Assembly (NCBI GenBank): GCA_037178855.1
Contig: JASJZC010000006.1
Span: 9,280,501 to 9,344,500 of the forward strand
Source: Oscheius sp. JU75
Taxonomy: Eukaryota > Nematoda > Chromadorea > Rhabditida > Rhabditidae
Length of the DNA stretch: 64,000 nt
Direction: 5' to 3'
Part shown: piece after piece, positions 1 to 10,107 of the stretch
Layout: each line of letters begins with the position of its first letter
Position numbering within the stretch: position 1 is the stretch's first letter
Program-made: the position numbers and the translations under genes
The notes under the pieces: generated by a model
Told to the model about the DNA's origin: nothing
Database searches by the model: none
What the model saw: only the letters and a program-made list of their open reading frames with translations

Positions 1-1
1 T

Positions 2-616
2 CTGCTGGCTGGGAACGGATTCCATGTAGTGGCCTTTGACTACCGCGGATTCGGTGATTCGGAAGGGGAACCGTCTGAGGTCGGACTGGTGGAAGATGCT
101 CGACTCGTCTACGACCACGTGAGACGTCTGTCCGGCCAGAATCAGCTTATCGTCTGGGGACACTCGATGGGAACCGGCGTCTCGATCCGCATGGTCAAAG
201 AGATCTGTCTGGAAGGACAAGCGCCTCCTTCGGGTCTCATCCTCGAGTCCGGGTTCAACACGCTACACGATGTCATTGTGAATCATCCCTTTGCTTTCCC
301 GTTCCGTTTGCTGCCTCGTGCCCTGGCCGAGCGACTCATCGTCGACCGATTTCGAACCAATGGTCTCTTGATGACCTCAGATCTCCATATGGTTCATCTT
401 GTCGTCGTCCCGATTCTGCAGCTACACGCCGCCGACGATCTCATCATTCCGGTGAAGTTGGCCCGAGGACTTAAAGAGGCAGCCGAAAAGGTGGGCTGTC
501 GACTGGAGTACATCGAGTTCGAAGCCGCGCGACAACTCGGACACAAAATGATTTATACGGCCGAGGAACTACCGGAGCGACTGATCAACTTCACCAGAAG
601 CTGTCGTAAATCGTGA
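2..616 (+). CDS. ABHD12: ABHD12-type serine hydrolase, 3' part (5' end outside window)
   Basis: Open frame from the window edge to a TGA at 614-616, about 204 residues with no intron. It shows the alpha/beta-hydrolase core: a strand followed by AFDYRGFGDSEG, the nucleophile elbow GHSMGTG (GxSxG serine), LILESGFN, then HAADDLIIP carrying the acid-loop Asp, and a late His in GHKMIY. The order and wording fit the ABHD12/ABHD12B lysophospholipid and monoacylglycerol lipases, which are membrane-anchored serine hydrolases; the N-terminal anchor would lie upstream of the window. An AATAAA at 628-633, 12 nt after the stop, supports a real 3' end. Other ABHD subfamilies (ABHD13, ABHD17) are less likely because of the HAADD and LILES wording. 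Family assignment is confident; the exact paralogue is inferred. Confidence 0.85.
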   Translation: MLAGNGFHVVAFDYRGFGDSEGEPSEVGLVEDARLVYDHVRRLSGQNQLIVWGHSMGTGVSIRMVKEICLEGQAPPSGLILESGFNTLHDVIVNHPFAFPFRLLPRALAERLIVDRFRTNGLLMTSDLHMVHLVVVPILQLHAADDLIIPVKLARGLKEAAEKVGCRLEYIEFEAARQLGHKMIYTAEELPERLINFTRSCRKS

Positions 617-627
617 TAACTGAACAG

Positions 628-633
628 AATAAA
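628..633 (+). terminator. Poly(A) signal of the ABHD12-like gene
   Basis: Canonical AATAAA 12 nt after the ABHD12-like stop codon. Short 3' UTRs like this are usual in nematodes. Confidence 0.6.
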
Positions 634-1012
634 GTGTGTGATGTCTATTATTGTTAGAGAGACAGAGAGACTGAGATGGTGAGTGACAGAAATACGGAGA
701 AATAGTGACAGAGATAGACATTTTCTACTGTCTAAAGCACGATGGTTTCTGCGGCGGACTCTGTCTGTTTGTTTTTTTTTGTTTGTCCGTAGTAGCTACG
801 AAACAGAAGAAAGCTAATTATGTTGTCCAGAAGTTTGTTGTTCAGAAACAGTTATTGTCTGAATTGGTTGGCAAGTCAATTTTGGATGCGCTCTAGAACC
901 TTTTGTCCCAAAGAAGCCGCTGGAAGCCTTTTGTTGCTACGAAGCGGCGCAGCCGTCAATGCAAAAGGCAAATGGATCGCGAAGTCGTCGGAGACGGCTG
1001 ATCTATTTGAAA

Positions 1013-1390
1013 TTATTCTCGCGTCTCTATCTGTCTGTCTGTCTGAAGTCATTATTACAATTAGTGTGCACTACTTTGTGCGCACACTAATTGTTTGCAA
1101 GTCGAGTCAGTTTGTGAATAGCTTTATTGAGAGGATGTTGCTCCTGTAAGGGTATCTCGACTGGAGGGAAACTTGCGGGCAGGTTGGAGTGGGAAAGAGA
1201 AGGACCAAGACAGGCTGATAGAAGTTAATAGCAATCGGGTAAAGATCAGAGGAATTAGGCTATGACTGTCATTGGGCCCCTCTAGGGATAATAGCATTGC
1301 TTGGATAGAAAGTTGGTTAAAAAGCTTGGAAGTGGGTTCAAAGAGTAAGGAAATGGGTTGAATGAGTGGGAAGAGGGTTGATAGGATATA
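1013..1390 (+). repeat. Palindrome-bearing dispersed repeat, copy 1
   Basis: Begins with (TCTG)n-rich sequence. An imperfect palindrome at 1059-1092 (AATTAGTGTGCAC ... GTGCGCACACTAATT) follows. Then comes a body whose landmarks (GCTCCTGT, ATCTCGACTGGAGGGAA, GGACAGGTT/GGGCAGGTT, TGTCATTG) recur in the same order in copies at 29816-30186, 30187-30520 and, in part, 39330-39520. It ends in a tail of degenerate GGGTTCAAAGAGTGGGAAGT units. No coding capacity, so a non-autonomous element of unknown class. Confidence 0.7.
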
Positions 1391-2921
1391 GTCTAACTTG
1401 TATTGAGATTCCCTAAACCCCAAGTCAAGTCCTCCTGCCGTTTTATCATGCAAATTGGTGCGACCTCAGAGTGTGCTTCTTGCGACGAAGCTCCAAAATA
1501 AATCATGGGTTCAATCTTCCTCCACCTCACACTCACGCTCTCTTTCATTACATAGTCGCGAGATTTGGTCTTCTTTACGTCAACATCGTTGCCTACTTTT
1601 AAGAGTTCCGAGACGCAGATGCTGTCCATAGTCTCTCTCCCTCTCCCCTAATCGGTTGTTTCAAGCGCAACCTGTGGAAATAATTCATCATGACGACACA
1701 AGTGTTGCATAAAATGGCATTGGCCACAGAATTAAACAGCTGAGATTACAATGGCTCTGATTGACAGAGAGGGAGAGGGTGCGCCTTCTCCCCTTACCTA
1801 CTTAATTGTCCTCTTCCTCTCTCCCTCGTTTTTCTCAAGAAGTGGGATTACGAACTTGTGAATTATAGCCGTCGGCCGGTTGTCGTTAGAATAACATTAT
1901 ATCGGGGAGGGAGAGAGAGAGCGATTGGCTCCATCTGGCCTCCCAGTAACACTCCTCGTTACCTCTGTTGCTGCTTTCCGCTCATTAAACAACCTCTTGG
2001 GGATCACGATTCTTTCTCTCAGGCCGGGGTACCCCAACCAACTCCATTATATATTTGGCCCGAGAGGAACGCTTCCGACCTTTTAGCTTTCCCTGGTTTG
2101 TACTTCGTCTAAATCTTCTTTAGTCCATATCCTGAAGATTACCAGTATTCTTCAGACTTTTTGCTGCTACCTGCTTCTTCGCCCATGTATTTTATGAGCC
2201 AAGTGAACAGTCACAGAAAGAATCAGGGTGTCGGGTCACTCCAACTCTTTCTGACTCCTGACCATCAAGTTCTGACTGTCTCCCGATCATCAAGACCTAT
2301 AGTTTCTTTGGTTTTTCATTTAGACTCTTATCTTGTGGGGTACAATCTTACTTCTATCAAAATATTGTAAACACCTTGGTCAACGGGCATCTTGACCAGT
2401 TACCAAAAATTGTTGGCAAAAGTTTGAAGTACTTGATTAACTAGCTATGCATGACCCGAATACGCAGGAATACGAAAAGTTCAGAAACAGTTTTGTGACA
2501 CAAGTGTGGCTGATGCTCCGTTGGGGCTCGTGACAGGTAGATGCTGTTCCAGTCGAGCTACCGTGAAAATTTCAACGTACTCTCAGAAACGCAATTCCCA
2601 AACTGAATTGATTTGACTTTACTTGCAAACAATTAGTGTGCGCACAGAGTAACAGTCTCAAATTGCCAATAATGGCTTCAGACGCACACACAGGGACTTT
2701 TAGGCATTTAGACCTAGATCGGGTGCTTTCATAACTCCAACTATTTCAACAACAATTATAGACCAACCGAATAGTTTGTACACTCTCTGTCTGTCTTGTA
2801 CCCTTTCAAGATCCCATTCATACCCGCCTATTAATTTCAAGGGCCCCATATTCATCCCGTTTGTTCTTTCGCCAGCTCCCCTTGACAACGCTTTTCCTAT
2901 TCTCTTCACACCTTTTTTTAG

Positions 2922-3000
2922 GATGCCTCCCCGATGATGATCACGAAGAAGGAATCGATGGGCGAATCCTCGAAGGAGGTCAAGTTCCAGTTCCCTCCCA
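2922..3000 (+). promoter_or_regulatory. Alternative first exon 1a of the stomatin gene
   Basis: A bare acceptor (ccttttttta/g at 2920-2921) precedes ATG 2934. The exon encodes [18 protein letters not shown] and ends at a GTAAGT donor (3001) in phase 1. An acceptor with no usable upstream donor suggests trans-splicing. An earlier ATG at 2923 opens only a short frame. Confidence 0.5.
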
Positions 3001-6000
3001 GTAAGTATTTAGAACTTTTTTCCCAGGTGACACCCTGATTCTATTTGGTCATCTTCGGGCCGTGGCGATTGGCTCCCTCGAGAGCTCTCTCGCCTCGTTA
3101 GTCTCCTCTTGGTTCATCGGGGAGAGTGAACGGGGTCACTCTGAGGAAGTACTGGTGGGCGGACATGGGGCTTGTACGGTTCCAAAAGGGACGTCAGGCC
3201 CCCTATTGAGAGTATTTTTCCGGGTATTGAGGGAAGGCAGCCAGCGAGACCGGGGTGCCTATATATAGGAACGTTCAGTGCAGGTCTGAACTCTAGACCA
3301 CTATCTTTCCCAGTAGTTTTTATCTTTGAAGCCTTCTCTTTAGCCAGAAATTGGATTCTGTATGCTTGGATACCCAGTAGATCCTTTCCAGCATCTACCC
3401 CACAATCCCCAAGTTTGAATTTGGCAAGCACTTTTTTTCGAAGCACTGGGACAGTAAAAACAGGAATTTGGGCCAAACTGATCAAGCAAAACGTATTTTG
3501 GAGGAAAACTAAGCTTTTGTGAAGCATGAGGATCGAACCCGGCACGTTTGGATCCGTAGTCGGACTTCTAACCGACTGAACTGTACAAGAAAAAAACGGC
3601 GTGGATCTTCTGATGAGTAGACTAGGCAGCTAGTAGTCCCACATATTCTTCGATACTCATTACTTTTGAGCGAGTGTCCATGTGTTACAGCAAAACTTCC
3701 TCTCTCCCAAGCTGTTTACCTTCTCCCACATATCCAGATCCAGGATACAAGGGGTCATTTGGGCTCTCCCCCCTCTCGTTGGTCATTCATATCTCACAAG
3801 GCCAGGGGCGCTTCCAGACGGCCGATCTCATGTTCCTTCCACATTTGATTTCCTCCCGCGGATCCTACCAGTTGATTGTCTCTCTAGCCAAGCGAAAAAT
3901 GTTTATCATTCCTCTCCTCCTGTCTCTCGCACACGTTTTTTGACTACTTTGATACTCACGGACACGAGAGAGAGAGAGAGAGATGACCTCATCCTCCAAG
4001 ATAAATGGTCCCTCATGGACTCTGCCAATAGATTCTTCGCCTCCTTTCTGATAGAATCTCCTTCTATATCTTGGCTCCTTCTAACAGTTTATCTGCGGCC
4101 TCATCTCTCTCGTCGCATTCATAGCTAAAGAGCCTGGGGTTGGCTGGGACATTAATATAAATCATGGACTGTTGGAAGTTTTGGAGAGGAGAAGACTGTG
4201 TTGACAGAGAACAAATGGTGAAAAAGAGACACAGAGGGAACTGGTCAGGGTTAAAGTCAGTCGAATAATTCATTCGCGGCTCGCCACTGATTTCACCTGG
4301 CGCCTCTTTGACTACAGCTCGTTTGTCAGAGGTTGGAGCTCTTGTTCCGGGTGTCCATCCAACACCTTCTTCTAGGGCGTTCTTGATCTGTCAATTTGTC
4401 TCCGCTGCTGTCAGTGACTCCGCCCCGTTCTCTTACTCCCAGCTTCGAACTCCCTATGACTCGTGCGATCGGAAAGCGAATTCGGAGACCCTCGGCAGGG
4501 CGGATCTCGTTCAGTGATCAGCTAGGTAAGAGATTCTTTGGTCCCCCTTTCTTGCCTTGGAAAACATGGGGGAGCTGTCAGAAACAGTAGTAGCTGTCTC
4601 TCTCTCTTTCTTCGTGTCAACACTTGTTTCCTAGAATGCAAGTTCCAGCAGGTTTGAGATTTTTTTCAAGTTATCTAGGCCAGATATTACAGTATCTCGA
4701 GTTTATAGAGTCGCTGACACGACAGTTAGACAGTCACTCAGTCATATAAACTGTTAGCCGTAGATTGCAGTTCTTCGGTTCGCCTTGGATCCACTTGAAA
4801 GAGTTTAAACTTGACCCATTTCAGGAATATTGTCGCCTCGAGACCCATTTTGAAAATATTTTTGGGCGCGAAACATCTTTCTCAACATTTCCAGACAATT
4901 CGAGGCGCCCGTCAAAAAGTTCAAAAAAGGTCTCGAGGCGACAGGACAGAGGTTAAACTTTTTTTTTCTGATTTTGACTCTTTCCATCCGAACGGTCACT
5001 CGGTTGTGGACTCAGTTTCAAGCTGCATATCTGAGTCAGAGACCGGTTTGAGAGTTCTTCCTTAAGAGTTCATTATCTTCCGGAGAGCAGTTCTACTATA
5101 CTAACCTCGTTGGGTGAGAGAACCTCCGAAAAGTTTCGACATGTTTGGCGAGTGACCCATCCTCGGTTGAATACACTCATCTGCGAGCCTCCGGAACACT
5201 AGTTCCGTCCTCCCCCCCGGGTCTCTGGAACTCGAGGGATGTGTCTTGACCGATTCCCCTTGTCAGTTATGAGTTGTCCGCCTACACTCTTTCTCTCTCT
5301 CCTAGTGACCTTGGGTAATTTGTTGCAAAAAGGCCAGTCCCCTGGGAGGATAAGCATTTACGGAGAGGGAGAGAAGAGGTGTGCAAGCTTGGTCATAGAC
5401 ACACATGTACCGAGAAAATCAAGGTGCTTATCAGACTGGTAATTGGGCGGCTGACAGATGCATTTGCAGTTCTCACAAACACTTAAGATTGACCTTTTCG
5501 TGTTTTAAGAACCTGTTTAGACCCATATATCGGTCAGGATTCGCTGCACGACCTTTACCATAATGGAGCAGGCGGTTACAGCTCCAGCAACGGATCCAAA
5601 GGTTGCTGGTAATCCTGGATATGACAAACCTTTTGTCTTTACATTGAGCTGGTTTCTTGATAGCTTTGTCGTCAAAATCTTCGGGTTTCGCACTTCAACA
5701 TATATTTTCGCGCGTCAAGTTCAAAAAGGGTATCGCGGAAGTTCGATAGCCAGCGCAGAGGGATTTCTGAACTTGGAAACTGTTGACAAGACTCTGCTCC
5801 CTCGGAACAACAAGACGGGGAACAGTTACTGACTTTGCGTGTTTAGGCTCGACTGCCTTCCGTTTCTAATTCGATTTCGGAGCCAGTAGCCCAGAGTCTT
5901 TACAGAGCCCTTGCTCTCTCCGCTTTCTCATCTCATCTTCCCCCATCCCTCATCTCTCTCTTTTGCCTTCCCCACCACAACTGTTCTCACAGCCCCCTCA

Positions 6001-9000
6001 TCAAAACTGCTCGTTTAGATGTCGTTTTTGGATGTGAAAGAGGCCGTCTACGGAAGTGAGTCACCGTTATCTATTCTGATCTCAATTACGTCGTCCCGGG
6101 TGGTGGACGACCCTTTCTCTCACTCTCTTCACTCACTTACTTTTAAAAGTGCTTCTCCTCCAGATGGGTCACCTGCTGCTCCCAATGGGCCCCGGCCGCT
6201 TTGATCTATCTCATATATGTCGTCCTGGGGCCGGGATACACTTGTTCAATGGCTTTGTATTCTCATTTCAATTGCTTTCTTCAGCTGGCATCTTTTCTCT
6301 GTCTCTCTGTCTCGGAATAGCCTTCAAAGCCGGGAAAACCGAGCATGACACCATCTAGGACGGATGGCTGCTGCCTGTGCCGGATTTGCAAGTAGCTGTC
6401 ATCGTTGCAGGCTTTCTTCCAGAAAACAAAACGCGATTGTCAGTGGTGCTGATCGCAATGTCTCTGTCTCTCTTGAAGCAGTTGCTTTTATGGTTGCGGG
6501 ACTGGAAGTCGTAATCAGTGTCTGTCCTCGCGAGACTGACATTCCACCAAAAGTAGTCACTTAGGGTCTCCCCGGGGTCAATTACCATCCAGGCGATGAC
6601 TTATGAATTAGATTTGTGTGTTGCGGGAGAAGCTGCCGTCGTTTAAGAAATTATTGCGCACTCGGCTCTAAGTGAGATTTGCGCGACGCGGATCAACATT
6701 TCATAGACTAAGCCTCCTCAAGAAGGTCCCCCCGCCCTCACTCATTTTGCGGAAACAACTTCATCTTGTTCCGACACCTTTTTGTTCTAATTGCACATTA
6801 ATCACGTGGGGAGGGGCTTTTTCCCTAGTAAAACTGATCTACCATCTTCCAGAAGGTGCCTCGGGCTCGATAGCCTCGAATGAGAGCGAGAGGCTGATGG
6901 AGAGCGACGATGAGAACATTCAGATTGAGGTGCCTCAGCGAGGGAGACAGGGACGACGGCAAGTTTCTTTTACCCTTGAAACCCACAGTTGTCGCTCTAG
7001 ACGTTTTAGATAGGAGCAAGACGACTCAAAGAAAATTTTGGCATTTTTAGGGGGACAGGCTGGCATTTTATGGTATCAGAAAACTAACCATCAGAACCGA
7101 CAATGAAAGTTTGGGATAGGTAACCATGGACGTAAGAGAATGACAGTATGGCAGAGACAGAGCCAGACGGGGATTGGGACAAGGACGACAGGACCACTGA
7201 CTGATTGACAGAATAATCAGCATGGTCCTCTCTTGAACTGTTCTTGTCACCGTCTGGTTATATACCCTGTATGAGGTCCAGGACCAAAGCAAAGTAACAG
7301 AACAATAGAGAGCGCGGAGCTATTCGTTAAATTTTCTGGATGTACATGGTCGGACTCTCCCTTTAGATGAGACCACCATTGGCAGAATTTTACAGGTTTG
7401 ATAAGAACGAAAGTCACGACTTTAGGCAGACAGAGACACTTTACCAATGCTTGATTTTGCCAAGTGAACATCTTCGGCTCTCCGTCGTCAAACCTTCTTC
7501 CCCTCCTTACCCATGGAAAACAGACCCCGGAAGCCTACAGCTTTTCGAAAAACAGTCCACGAGAGACCCGGAATTGCCCTTCTATAAAGAGTCAATTCAT
7601 CACGAGAAATATGTACGGAGGATTAGAAACTAGCGGCTACCCGGGTCCGGAAACAGCACACTGGCTTAGGGAACACGATGACCGATGCCTTTTTCAGCTT
7701 CACACTCAATCCTTTGATCTTCGCCAAAGAGGAGCGAGAAGCCAGGAGACAATCGCTGGCACAGCTCAAACTCAGCTACTATCCTAAGCATATGAACCGT
7801 GAGCTTTTCCGATAGGACAAACATGAAACAGTTCAGCGGATGCCTACGACACGGGTCTGGGATTCTGCGGCTGGTTTCTGATGTTCCTTTCGTGGTTCCT
7901 CGTCTTCATCAGCTTCCCAATTTCCATTATTTTCTGTATAAAGGTGAGAGACTATCAGTGCAGCATGAGATTCCCCCGAAGTCGACAGTCGAGAGCCAAA
8001 CCGACATTCCCCTTCTACATGTATGCGCCGGCTAATTGGTCCAGCTTTTATTTTCGGGCTAAAAAGTTCAGTAGGCTTTTTTTTGTTTCTGAATCAGGGT
8101 TAGGCGAGCAGCGGCTTTTAGGGCGAGCACCCCGAAGAAGCATAGCCTAACTTGAAATCCCTCTCATAGTTAGCATGCGCCGGCATCTCTCCATAGCGCA
8201 GTCGGTAAGAGGTCCGGCTACGGACAAGTCGCCATGCAATGAGATTCGAAAAGTGTATCGAGGCCCGTGGTCAACAGTTAGAGCGCAGTGGCGGTTTCCG
8301 TTAATTTCCGAAGAGAAATCTCTTTTCCAGGTAGTACAAGAATACGAGAGAGCTGTCATCTTCCGGCTTGGTCGCTTGATTGGTGGAGGAGCCAGAGGTC
8401 CAGGAATTTTCTTCGTCCTACCATGCATCGAAACCTACACCAAAGTTGATCTGAGAACCGTCTCCTTCAACGTCCCTCCACAGGAGATTCTGACCAAGGA
8501 CTCGGTGACCACCTCGGTCGATGCCGTGGTCTACTACCGAGTCAGTAATGCTACCATCAGCGTGGCCAATGTGGAGAATGCTCATCACTCGACTCGGTTC
8601 GCTTCATTTAGTATCCATTACCGGAATAGTTCAGGCTACTTGCCCAGACGACTCTCAGAAACATGTTGGGAACCAGAAGTCTGGCTGAGATTCTTTCCGA
8701 CAGGGACACTTTGGCCTGCTCAATGCAAACCCTACTGGATGAGGCAACAGAAAGCTGGGGAATCAAAGTAGAACGAGTGGAAATGTGAGTCTTGGAAGCA
8801 ACTGCAACATAAACCCTCCAAAATACGCAATTGCGTACTCTGTCATGAACTTGGCCTTCGGGGCTCGCCACATACAATAATATCTCGGCGCGCTCGAGAT
8901 GTGGCTTGATGAGCGAAGTTTCGAGCCCAAAATGACATTACTAAACTTTGTGCTCTAAAAAGTTGTTGCCATTGATACAACTTTGCCGAGCATCACATAG

Positions 9001-9420
9001 CTCAAAAATACTGCCTTTCCGAAAACGTTAGATGGATTTTAAAGTTCCATACTAACTTTGTATTGTTTTAGTAAGGACGTCCGTCTACCGATCCAACTGC
9101 AAAGAGGTAAGTTTCATGCGTAATTACTAAAATTAACTTATATTTTAAGCAATGGCCGCTGAGGCCGAGGCATCCAGAGAGGCCAGAGCCAAGGTGATCG
9201 CTGCTGAAGGAGAGCACAAGGCTTCGAGAAGCCTGAGAGAGGCAGCTACTGTCATAGCCTCTTCCCCAGCCGCTCTCCAGTTGCGGTACCTTCAGACTCT
9301 GAACTCGGTGGCTGCAGAACGCAACTCGACTATCATCTTCCCATTACGTAAGTCCTATTCTTTTGTAAAATATCGAGTTATATAGCGATGGAATTGATCA
9401 GCCACTTCTTGAAACGATGA
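2934..9420 (+). CDS. Stomatin/prohibitin-domain (SPFH) membrane protein with four alternative first exons
   Basis: UNC-1/MEC-2-type stomatin. Common exons: 6853-6958, 7832-7943, 8331-8596, 8635-8784, 9072-9106, 9150-9347, 9386-9420; every junction keeps phase. Alternative starts: ATG 2934 (exon to 3000), 4456 (to 4525), 5563 (to 5608), 6019 (to 6055); all four end in phase 1 and so fit exon 6853. The 7832 exon encodes the hairpin membrane segment ([16 protein letters not shown]). Exon 8331 starts [16 protein letters not shown], then [23 protein letters not shown] and [11 protein letters not shown], the SPFH core; later [20 protein letters not shown] and a short tail ending ISHFLKR. Stomatins oligomerise on the cytoplasmic face of membranes and regulate ion channels; in C. 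elegans members act in touch and motor neurons. The intron after 6958 starts with GC (gcaagt). The 7944-8330 intron holds a tRNA-like SINE remnant. The short C-terminus resembles UNC-1 more than MEC-2. Core highly certain; first-exon set inferred. Confidence 0.88.
3520..3590 (-). repeat. tRNA-Arg(ACG)-like SINE remnant
   Basis: On the minus strand: a D-arm/A-box-like CAGTCGGTTAGAAG, an anticodon-loop-like CTACGGA (anticodon ACG), then GGGTTCGATCC as the T-arm/B-box. The acceptor and anticodon stems do not pair, so this is a decayed tRNA-derived element and not a working tRNA. Similar remnants occur at 8178, 10783 and 54903. Confidence 0.5.
4443..4525 (+). promoter_or_regulatory. Alternative first exon 1b of the stomatin gene
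   Basis: Acceptor ctcccag at 4436-4442, ATG at 4456, residues [19 protein letters not shown] and on, donor GTAAGA at 4526, phase 1. The basic N-terminus differs from the other three starts. Confidence 0.5.
4797..4990. repeat. Foldback element in the stomatin 5' region
   Basis: Inner arms GTCGCCTCGAGACC (about 4832-4845) and GGTCTCGAGGCGAC (about 4928-4941) are perfect complements. Outer flanks (GAAAGAGTTTAAAC near 4797; GTTAAACTTT to ACTCTTTCC near 4952-4985) continue the pairing imperfectly. Confidence 0.6.
5511..5608 (+). promoter_or_regulatory. Alternative first exon 1c of the stomatin gene (weaker)
   Basis: Possible acceptor tgttttaag ending near 5510, ATG 5563, residues [15 protein letters not shown], donor GTAATC at 5609, phase 1. 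The donor is weaker than the other three. Confidence 0.3.
6019..6055 (+). promoter_or_regulatory. Alternative first exon 1d of the stomatin gene
   Basis: Acceptor tcgtttag directly abuts ATG 6019. The exon encodes [12 protein letters not shown] and ends at GTGAGT (6056), phase 1. The zero-length leader is typical of a trans-spliced nematode start. Confidence 0.55.
8178..8262 (+). repeat. tRNA-like SINE remnant inside a stomatin intron
   Basis: TAGCGCAGTCGGTAAGAG resembles the A-box; CGGCTACGGA and a weak GAGATTCGAA follow. Stems are degenerate. It lies inside the 7944-8330 intron. Confidence 0.4.
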
Positions 9421-10107
9421 CTCTCTCACCCTCGAGAGTCACCGAGACGGGTCTGCTAGATCTTATAAAGTATCCTAAAACTCTTTCACACCCCCCTAAT
9501 AAAGAAGGTATCATAGTTTCGTGGTCTGTGAATATTTGCCTTGAATCAAGATGACATGTCCTGTCAGAACTGGCAAGTCAGTAAGGTCAGTGCGAAGAAG
9601 TGGTAATTTTTAAACAGACAATCTGACAAAGATAGAAAGAGAGTGACAGAGACGAGCTGACAGGAACAGGGTATGAGACTAGAGAAGACAGACAAGTTGA
9701 CAGAGACAGCTTGAAGGTGACATGATCCAGGGGGATGACAGAAACAGTTCGGGACAGCCGACAGAGACAGACGGATAGGTGAAGAAGAATGCCAGCGGAG
9801 GGCAATTTTACTGGTAAACTCTTTTTTGTAGTCGACAAAACAAAGCCAACCCTATTGAAAGAGAAAAAACCTCCAAGAAACTTAAAGACTGAGAGGCTTG
9901 GCCTAAAGCCTAAGCCTAAGCCTGAGAGACAGAGAGACAGGGATGCAGAGAGATTGACAGTGGTTGGTAATAATGAAATGTTTATTCCTGGGAAAATGCA
10001 TAATATCGTTCGAAAAGGGGAGATCGGAGGAGATCACGTTGAGGTTGCCCGCAGTGGAGCCGTCTCGTCTCTAAATTCTTCGTTTTCAAATGCTAAAAGT
10101 TGGGCAC
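9421..10107. other. 3' flank of stomatin: poly(A) signal and GACAG-rich tract
   Basis: AATAAA near 9499 probably ends the stomatin transcript. About 9590-9790 is a degenerate array of GACAGA/GACAGG motifs. No gene is supported; frames such as 9789-10136 have no codon structure or splice partners. Confidence 0.5.

Larger units (their letters stand above)
617..2921. other. Intergenic, repeat-rich, no gene seen
   Basis: No frame here has coding character or plausible splice-site pairs. About 740-1010 is a module that recurs in inverted orientation at 14424-14720. About 1013-1390 is a copy of the palindrome-bearing repeat also found near 29816, 30187 and 39330. A reversed scrap of the same palindrome lies at about 2629-2651. 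The rest is unremarkable AT/GC-mixed DNA with CTGTC-rich stretches. Confidence 0.6.

Noticed and set aside
740-1149. A small gene with YCLNWLASQFW, repeated at 14424-14720
   Set aside because: The shared translation reflects DNA similarity between repeat copies; frames differ in length and carry no conserved start.
3114-3545. 143-aa minus-strand frame upstream of stomatin exon 1b
   Set aside because: No recognisable motifs, no supporting splice sites, and it overlaps a SINE remnant.
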